From Ophthalmolycus amberensis (taxonomy: Eukaryota > Chordata > Actinopteri > Perciformes > Zoarcidae): DNA of 64,000 nt. Positions 24,815 to 64,000 of this stretch are shown piece by piece. The stretch is from positions 1 to 64,000 of the forward strand of contig JAFEUB010001017.1 of NCBI GenBank assembly GCA_024529925.1, written 5' to 3'. Numbering within the stretch: position 1 is the first letter of the stretch; each line of letters begins with the position of its first letter. Made by a program: the position numbers and the translations under genes. Below the pieces are notes generated by a model. It ran no database searches, was not told the DNA's origin, and was given only the letters and a program-made list of their open reading frames with translations.

Positions 24815-25037
24815 AGTCTCTGGAATAAGGTGGGCAAGTGCTGAAGTCGCGCAACAAAGACAAGACAGGATGAGAGAGAGAGGCCCCGGCAGAGGAGAAA
24901 AAATTGAGATAATATAAAAGGAGGGGGAAGAAGGAAAAAAAAAAAGCAAGGCAAAACAAGAGAGGAACGCCAAAGAGAATCTCTGGGATAAATAAATAAA
25001 AGGGCTTGTTTAGAGAAAAGGCAAGCTAGATGAAAAG
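24815..25037 (+). other. cic: cic 5' UTR, part in the start-codon exon
   Basis: Begins after a good acceptor (ccctttctttcag) and runs to the ATG at 25038. It is purine-rich. An in-frame TAG at 25011-25013 closes the frame upstream, supporting the chosen start. Confidence 0.55.
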
Positions 25038-56314
<31,277 letters not shown>

Positions 56315-57057
56315 GCTGGACGGGATGACAGAGTGGAAAAAATAGAGGAAGAGAGAGAAGAATGTTCTTGTGTGCGTTGAAGCAGTAGTGTGAATGGCTC
56401 CGGTGGGATCCGTTCTACTGGCACTAATCTCCACCAGACCTGGGCAAAATTACATCTGAATACAGTTGCAAATATTCAAACTATTTGAGGTGCGCTTGAT
56501 TCGTCCAATCAGACTTAATAATCCTCAAAGGTGGACAAATCACAAGTCCTGACGAGTCAAGTGCTTCTTGCAGTATTGCCCCCCCCCCCCCCCCCTCCCA
56601 AGTATCCAGAGTGTTTTCAGTTACCACTTTGCCCAGGTCTGCTCTCAGCACATTTGTACAGTAGTTTGTAGTTCGACACACAAACTCTCCGGCACACACA
56701 CACAAACCCTGGTGCATATGTAATCTCCAGCATGCACATGATCCCACATAAACACACACACACACACACACGCACACACACACACACCCTTACCAAATCA
56801 GACTGTTACTCTTTGGCGGTCCCCGGGAGCAGCCACCAAGGATCATGACACACAAAGGCACTTTGTCACTTATTGTGCAGATGCAGTTTGCTGTTGCCAG
56901 CCAGCCCTCAGATGCCATTGACTTGACCTCCTTCTCACCCCTTCCACTCCTCAGCACAGTGGTCGGGACACAAACACAACCCCAACGACCTCCACTGATA
57001 TTCCACGACCCCTCGATGCTGCAAGACAGACAGCACACGCACACATATACAGCACAT

Positions 57058-57060
<3 letters not shown>

Positions 57061-57100
<40 letters not shown>
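57061..57100. repeat. (CA)20 microsatellite
   Basis: Uninterrupted CA in the inferred cic 3' UTR. Confidence 0.95.
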
Positions 57101-57102
<2 letters not shown>

Positions 57103-59151
57103 AACATGGACACATCTGTGCAGTGTGAACACTCGTACACAAACAAAGTCAAATCTGGTCTGACCAAGCCATTGGCCTGCACAGTTTTTAGTGATTGTAG
57201 TGAGAAGAGAGACTGAAAGCGTGAAATCACTTCGCTCCTGATAAAAAAGAAAAAGGAAGGCAGGAGTTGGGATGCAGTGTGACCAATCTTTGCACCTTCA
57301 GTTATTGCCATTATGAAAGACTGAGTCCTCATTGGCGGGAGCTGATTCTATATGTCTGTATGTCTGTTGGGGTCCCCTCCCCGAAAAAAACCCTGTGCGA
57401 ACAGGCACCGTAAAGAGATTATGTAAAGAGACTGTTGGTTGTGAGGCTTCGAAGAATCTACGTTTAAGTTCGACACTGACTGACCGGCTCCCGACGGAGC
57501 ACAGAGAAAAAAGGCAGAAGAAGAATGGTGGACGATGCTTATCGGATGGAAGATTCATCTTCCAACTATAGGAAGACAAGATAATAATAGCGAATAAGGA
57601 CAACAACACGATAGAGCTCACCAACAGAGAAAAAGTAGAATTTGAACCAAACTTCTCTGAATCTCCCAGTGGATATAATGTTGCTTTCTCTCGTTATCGT
57701 TGCCGTGGAAATAACCCGTTATACCGTGGCCTGTTTTTTCTCTTGTGGCTCTATTGTGTTTCTTCTCCAGCATAAAAAATATAAAATCACAAAAAAAAAA
57801 AATTTAAACTCTGGACAAAAAAGGGGACAAAATCAGTCTGCGCCCCACCCTACTTTTAATTGTACCTGGGGCGGTTCTCTCCCCCCCCCCTCCCTTACCC
57901 CCATTCCCTCCTCTTCAATTCTCACCAGACACAGAAGTGGGGGGAGCTGGGGCGATTGTCGTTTTGTAAAAACGTTGAAATCAGGTGTTTGCACAATTTG
58001 TGCGGCCCGTCTCGCCGCAAGTTAAATCAGGAAAGTATTGTTTTTAGAGATTGTTTTAGTAGAAAAAAAAATAATAACCTTGTTCCGTATGTTATCAACC
58101 AACTTATTCCTCTCCTTGACCTCCCTGCCCCCCCCCCCCCTTCTTTCAACTCTCCTCATTCCTCTTCTTTACCTCAACCCCTCAAGTGTTGTTAGAAAGT
58201 GCCCTGAAGCACTGGTCCCGGGTCAAGCGCGATGTAGCTCAGGATGGTTCTGGTTAGGGTTAGTTCAGGGAAAGCAGATCCTAGACCAGCCCTGGAGGGC
58301 AGTCTCTGGAACCCTCCCCTCCTCCCTCTCTTATCGACACTTTATCCTTTCCCGTCAAATGGTGCAATAGGACATTTATTTAATTTTTATTTTGGGTTAT
58401 TTTGTTTTCGGGGGGAAGGCTCTGTGCCATAGATATTAAATCCAATGCAGTCAGTCAGTGAGAGGAATGAGCTGTTGTGATACTGTCTTTAACTATGGTA
58501 TAAAACAAAAAAGAATCACACAATTGTTGTTATTGTTGAAGAGATAGAGATTATAGCTTACTAAAAGTCAAAGACAATTTTTGAATAGCACTTTTTGGCT
58601 CTTTGCTTCCTCGGCGGAGAGCGGGGGTAGTTATTATTATGGGTATCTCTTTTATTTCTCTGTATACAGTTGGATGTGTGAAAAAAAATATATACCGGTA
58701 TTTCCACATATGTGCATTTAGGTCTGTGTTCGGGTGTGTGTGTATGTTTTGGCACATGCAGGTAGCGTGTTAACACGACCAACCTCTTGCTCTTTCTCCA
58801 TACAGCAACATTATCAATAGTATATTTTTCATCGTATTCTACATTCTATATTCTACTCTAGAGACAGTATTTTTATAGTCACCATGACTATTTTGCCCAC
58901 CATCTTGACTGTTATCAAACCCAGTTGATTCAGGATATATATGAAATATATATTCAGGATATACAATATATAAATATATATGAATACACACAGGTAATAG
59001 AGGACTATCAATTCTCATCTCTTTGGGGTTAGGGCTGTAAAGTGTCCGTCTGCATGCATGTGCAATCACGTGCACGTGTGCACACACACCCACACAGACA
59101 TATGTGCATCCACATACATGTATGTGTGTACACTGTATGATTGTGCTTAAA

Positions 59152-59157
59152 AATAAA
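59152..59157 (+). terminator. cic: Candidate cic poly(A) signal AATAAA
   Basis: AATAAA in the context TTAAAAATAAACTG, followed by GT/T-rich sequence. Other A-rich hexamers exist nearby. Confidence 0.35.
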
Positions 59158-59180
59158 CTGTCCTTACTTTGGAGAAGGAA

Positions 59181-60240
59181 TTTTAGGATGAGCGAGGTGA
59201 GTGTTATCTCATAAGCAGGCATGTTGACCATGTGCAATATTTCTAAACAACAAAAAAAAAAAAACTAAATATTGAAAATATTAAAGTTCTAACACAATGT
59301 CCCATGTCCTTGAATTTATTTCACATGCTTGAATTTCTCTCATTATTGGAAAGTTTCCAAAAAAATGTATGTCTTATTTATCAATCCACATACAGAAGGT
59401 GACAAATGACTCCCTGATTTATTGAAATCTTTTCTTCCAGAATGACAGTGGATACAAGAGAGGATAGCTGATGCAAATGAATCCTCACATGACCAAATTT
59501 TACTATAGACAAATGAACATGATCTACAGATGGAGCCACCCAAACAGGCAAGTCCCCGAAAGCTCCGGAAAAGTGTGCACTTTTCCATCTGGCCTTTATA
59601 AGAATCTCAGTGTTAAGTGTGCCTATTGGATTAGAGTAGCCTTTCACATTGAGGTCATATTGGGTGAGAGGGGTTAAGGTAAGGAGCTGGTCAGAGAGCC
59701 TTCCATATCTGCAAAAAAAAAAACACTGGGAAGCTAGAAGTTACGACACCCTGTCTACTTCAAAACAAATAAGCCCCTAGGCCTTCAAGATACTGAAGTA
59801 TGTTTTTTTACCCACACAAGACCTATCATATTATTATTACTTATATGGAAAACAATTACGAAAAAAAGCTTAATTTAAAGTAAATCCAGTTGAAGATTTA
59901 AGCAATATCACAATGCTGAACCTCCCAAGTGGTCTTTTTACTTTCTATTTGTTTCTTTTATTAATTATTATACTTTTACAAGCAGAAAAATACCAATTAG
60001 CAGATATCAAAATGAGATTGCAAATTGCTTTATAGCTACACTACTCTAATGTTAAAATAATCTCTGTAGCATCAGGATAAAGTGGTGGGCAACTTGTCAC
60101 GAACAGGCCAAAATCTGTGTTTTTTATCTGAATACTATGTTTAGTCTTTTATTTTTATGGTATTGTGAGCGTTGCACTTTCCTTGGCCTACATCCACTGT
60201 TAAGTCATTTTGACTTTGTAGTTGTTTTGATTTATGAAAG
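59181..60240. other. cic-gsk3a intergenic interval
   Basis: AT-rich, with no coding exon recognised on either strand. Confidence 0.5.
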
Positions 60241-60471
60241 CCTGTGCAGCAAAGCTGAGCAACAGCTACTTCGAACTTCGTCTCCCATGTGGCATTGCGA
60301 GCGGTCTGTTTCTAGGTGTCTAGCAACAGCTATCAGCCCAGACAGCCGGTGGCAACGGGAGCGGTATTTCTCGGTGTGTCTTTCCACGATTATTCGCTGC
60401 TGGGTATTCATAATTAATAGTCAATTGGCTGAAAATAGTGAAAGAAACAACCCTGACCCCTGCACAGAGAT
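60241..60471 (+). promoter_or_regulatory. gsk3a: gsk3a promoter / 5' UTR
   Basis: GC content rises just before the ATG, and an ATTGG box lies at 60424-60428. An in-frame TGA at 60454-60456 closes the frame upstream of the start codon. No TATA box is evident. The transcription start is not located. Confidence 0.45.
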
Positions 60472-60646
60472 ATGAGCGGCAGCGGGCGGCCCAGGACCAG
60501 CTCGTTTGCTGAGCCGCCAGGTGTTCCAGGAACCGCCGCTGCGTCCACCGGATCAGCCGCTGCCGTGGGGAGCAGCACAGGAAAGTCCGGGGTCCCGCAG
60601 GCCTCCGGCAGCAGCTCGTCGGGATGCTCGAACCTTAAGCTTGCCA
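60472..60646 (+). CDS. gsk3a: Glycogen synthase kinase 3 alpha, first coding exon (gene continues beyond the window)
   Basis: Encodes 58 residues beginning MSGSGRPRTSSFAEPPGVPG and ending NLKLA, then donor GTAAGT in phase 1. The N-terminus matches GSK3A (GSGRARTSSFAEPGG) including the RxRxxS Akt site; Ser11 here corresponds to inhibitory Ser21 of human GSK3A. The Ala/Gly/Ser-rich middle is far shorter than the Gly-rich leader of mammals. 'LKLA' corresponds to the segment just before RDSGKVTTVVAT. The kinase domain lies outside the window. GSK3 is a Ser/Thr kinase of Wnt and insulin signalling. Confidence 0.9.
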
Positions 60647-63600
60647 GTAAGTCATAATTAGCCTTCAGCTCTTTGTCGGAGTCTGTCTATCCAATACATT
60701 ATATTATGTGCTTTTATCTCAAAAATGCCTGCCAGTGTTATATGTTATAATCCGGAGGAAAGTCGTTATTGCTCCTGTGTAGTGCTAACCAACTTGCTAG
60801 CATGCTAACCTGCTAACGTTAGCCACTTGTTTTGTATGTTTGTAGTTCCCCGTCCGGCGGATGGATGTAACGTTATTCAGCCCTACTGATGTCAAACTAA
60901 GCAGCTGGCTTGTTATCACTGTAACTCAGTATTACGTCAATCATATTGACGAATAATCTGATCCACCAATGTTAAATTACAATGTGAGGATCTATTTTAT
61001 TTCACTGTGGTCAATGTGAGTGAGCAGTAAAACGGGGCTACGTTGTCCTTTGTGGCCAAGCTGGACCGCAAATGCTCGAGTGCTGCATCCAAGGGTGTTA
61101 TTTGAGGGTACCGTTGAGAGTGCGGCATCAGCCATCAGCCTGGAGAAGGGTCAGGGTGGAAAGTTGCCTTTTCACCAAGGTCACCTGTGGGGCAAAGGCT
61201 TAGCAGCAGGTGGCCGACGCCTGGAGGATGCAAGTGATGCATATCCAGCACAAGCGCTGGGCTGTCTGCTGGGCTGCCAAGGAGTAGGTTTCCTCTGTCT
61301 GAGATGGAGTTATAGTAGCCTCTTTATTACCATAGTGACAGGTGTAAGCAGAGATCTGTGTGTGTGCGTGCATGTGTTAATCCAAACCTATCATCCATTA
61401 GCAGGCAATGGTGTGTGGCTTTGATATTAGAGCCCAACTGGGAGGTCACTTATAGTTCAAAGCAGTGTGACCCATGTTTTCTTGCTCTCCCTCTCTCTGC
61501 AACACTGCTGGAGGCCCTTAAAGCCCCAAATGTTGCCATCAACTGGTAAAGATGATTGATGAATACGCTGTCGGGTTTGGGAGATCTGGAGGCTATTTCA
61601 GGAGGCAGGATTAGCCCAGTTAGCCAGCTATTTGTGAGAGAGAATGATGTGATTTGACATTTAATATTACCGGTGAAATTAACCTTGGACATGGAGAACC
61701 AACCAGTGATCTGTTGTTATGAATAACAGTAGAGGATGTTAGGGGTTTCTATTAAGTACTCCAGTTTATATAAGATTAGAGCTGCAACTAACGATTATTT
61801 TAATAATCGATTAATCGGGTGATTATTTTTTCGATGAATCGGATAAAAAAAAAAGAACAATAAATCATTTATAAAAAATAAAGAAAAATACAAATCACAA
61901 AATTTAACAGGATTTGTTTGAACGTCAGAACTTGTTCGCTACACTACACTCACAAACTCTCACACTCAGACGCACAAACTCACACACACTCACAGACGCG
62001 CACACAAGTTCACTTGAAGCTTATTCATTAAATTATTACCATCATTGTAGTAAGTGCAAGTTAAGTTCATTTATACACCACATTTAAACACAGCTTAATG
62101 ACCAAGCGCTATAAAATAACTTTAAAATGAAATTAAAAAGTACAGCACACAAATATATTTGTCAACAATAACTGATATGGGACAAAGCACAGAATATATA
62201 TACATGACAACAGATTGAAAAATGAATGGGCCAAAAAAGGCGAGTGAATAAAAACGTGTCTTTAGTCTTGCAAACTATACCACCCCTGCTTTACTACTGT
62301 TATTAACGAGCTAACGCTAACTTGTCATGCTTGTCAAGCTGGATAATGAGTAAACAGCAGCACCAGAAGAGCTGCTGGAGGGACTTTTTTTTTTTTATAC
62401 TCAAACATCTCCGCGACTTATTGAGTGGCGTAATAATCGCGCAACACAACGAATCGATTATGAAATTCGATAATCGATAATGAAAACTATTTTAATAATC
62501 GATTATTATCGATTTAATCGATTCGTTGTTGCAGCCCTATATAAGATACTCAAGATACCACATTCTGGAGCAAAAGACTCCAGAATGTGGTACAATGTGA
62601 ACCTAAATGAAGAGATAAACTACTGATCAGCCGCTTTATGGGCAAGAGTGGGAGGTAGATAATACGATTGTTGCCCTCCTGGTTAATGACCTATTTCAAC
62701 ATGATGGCATTTTTCCCAATATAGTTAATTTTCTACTGATTTTATTCCACTGAAATATTTGCCAGAGTCTTAGAAAGTGGCATATCAACTAGAGAATTGA
62801 TGATTTCATTGGCTTCTACTTTTGGAGTTGGTCCACAAACAGTGAAACGATGTGTTGATTCTGTTTTTGTGGTAGACTGTCACATGATGAAACAATATAT
62901 ACAGTATACTTACTGGAAGCCTCGCACTTACACCAGAGGTTCTCCCTATAGAACGGATGGCCTGGTTTGATTTTTGGAAGAGCTTGCTGCATTAAACTGC
63001 ATATTAATAAGGTAAACTTAATTATCTTAAAGCTACTTAGCTTTAATATGATGAGTTTGTGTATTCAGTGTTTTTTTGTGTATGAAGACAAGACATTGTT
63101 GGAAATCTGCAGGTAAATGTATTAATCAGAATAGTATGTATATTTAAAACATTGTATTGTGATTATAGTGGGGCCATGTTTAAGACAGATTTTGCAGTGT
63201 CAAATCTGGCTAAAAATGATCTGCCTTTTGAGTTAATAAAAATGCCAAATAAATAGGTATTGATATGACAAAGTTTGAAAAATGGCGTGTTTTTCAGGGA
63301 TTATTTCCTCCGAGAGACTAGAGTTTCCTTCCTTTCCTTGCTTTCCTTTCCTGAATGACAGGAAGCAGAGTGTCCCACAAACACTGAGCTCAGACACAAT
63401 GAAACAATGATAAAAAACAGACACACTGACAAAGCCAGAGTACGGCAGCACCTTTTATTATGGACCTCAGGGTAGTTTCAATCCTGTGTCAGTTGTGTTT
63501 TTTCTACTGTAAGAAATGAATTGCAGCAGGAAAAAGAGCCCTGATATCTCTGGCTGTACTGACTGATGCATCAGCAAAAACAATGTTAGAGGAGGAACAC

Positions 63601-64000
63601 CGTGGACGGTCGGCATACGCGTATCCTTTAACTATCTGTCCTACTTTTAACCTGGCGCCCAGTGTGAGTGTGTATTTATGAACCGGGCCATTGAGTTAAG
63701 AGAACCCAGTGACCCGGTCACTCTGCACGCCTCACAGTTTCAGCTGTAACAGATATCACCAGGGTGCCGGCCTATTCACCGTGTGTGCGTGGGGACGGAC
63801 GTACGCGAACACCGGGACGTGCAGTTCTGGCTGTAAGAGGGCCATATCAATAAGTGCCTTGTCTTGTTTGGTAAACAAAGCATTGAGTATGTAGACACGG
63901 TCAGGGTGATGCAGCACAATGACAGCTAGATAGCAAAAGGCCGCTTTATTATTTAAGTAGCATAGATCAGCAGAGAAAAATTAAATCTCCTCTCAACTAG
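60647..64000 (+). other. gsk3a: gsk3a intron 1 (partial)
   Basis: Begins at the GTAAGT donor. Contains a hAT-type MITE (61777-62539) and otherwise unremarkable AT-rich DNA. The 134-codon open frame at 61020-61424 shows no recognisable domain. Confidence 0.7.
61777..62539. mobile_element. 763-bp hAT-type MITE with perfect 8-bp duplication
   Basis: Ends TAGAGCTGCAACTAACGATT and (right) GTTGTTGCAGCCCTA, with 'aataatcgatta' words near both termini. The direct repeat TATAAGAT occurs at 61769-61776 and 62540-62547. No transposase ORF; the interior has a CA-rich stretch (61944-62006). Confidence 0.85.

Larger units (their letters stand above)
56315..59180 (+). other. cic: Probable cic 3' UTR
   Basis: Follows the stop without ORFs of known family. 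Contains two (CA)n tracts (56751-56786 and 57061-57100), C homopolymers (56580, 57880, 58130) and an AATAAA at 59152-59157 that is a reasonable poly(A) signal, giving a 2.8-kb 3' UTR. The exact end is inferred. Confidence 0.5.

Noticed and set aside
61020..61424. 134-codon ORF in gsk3a intron 1
   Set aside because: No recognisable domain, no convincing splice sites, and a GT-repeat tail.

Overview
The window is nuclear DNA of a ray-finned fish, probably a percomorph teleost. The basis is GT-AG spliced genes whose proteins closely match vertebrate families, abundant (CA)n and (AT)n microsatellites, and interspersed repeats typical of teleosts. Nothing prokaryotic or viral was recognised.

The main gene is capicua (cic, HMG-box transcriptional repressor), on the + strand from a CpG- and CCAAT-rich promoter near 20.2-21.2 kb to a stop at 56314. 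I assembled 21 coding exons by splice phase and by similarity to vertebrate CIC. The first coding exon (25038-28517, 1160 codons) is the long-isoform exon. It is followed by the ATXN1-binding exon (39656), the 14-3-3/RTQSLS exon (43879), the HMG box (44075-44584), the proline/serine/threonine-rich middle, and the conserved C-terminal C1 region (54808-56314). All phases agree except in the exon at 50381-50542, which holds one base too many for its flanking phases. Taken literally, the annotated frame would stop in the following exon pair at 52219.

The second gene is gsk3a (glycogen synthase kinase 3 alpha). Only its first coding exon (60472-60646) and part of intron 1 lie in the window, on the same strand and about 4.2 kb downstream of the cic stop.

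The left third (1-20 kb) has no recognisable host gene, apart from a possible 3' end or 3' UTR of an upstream gene at 1-2640. It is mostly repeats. One is a tandemly duplicated teleost repeat (5686-9323) that carries four perfect matches to the CTCF core consensus. The other is a 5443-bp DNA transposon (11432-16874) with 1.04-kb inverted arms and a 6-bp target duplication, itself inserted in an older repeat. It carries the 3' end of an integrase-like transposase gene and, converging on it, a HECT ubiquitin-ligase-like gene. A 325-bp MITE with the same termini and its own 6-bp target duplication sits in the first intron between cic coding exons (29590-29914). Other mobile DNA in the cic and gsk3a introns includes two hAT-type MITEs with 8-bp duplications, a TTAA-flanked MITE, a TA-flanked 1.6-kb element, a LINE 3' end, a SINE-like repeat and a dead BED-finger transposase fragment.
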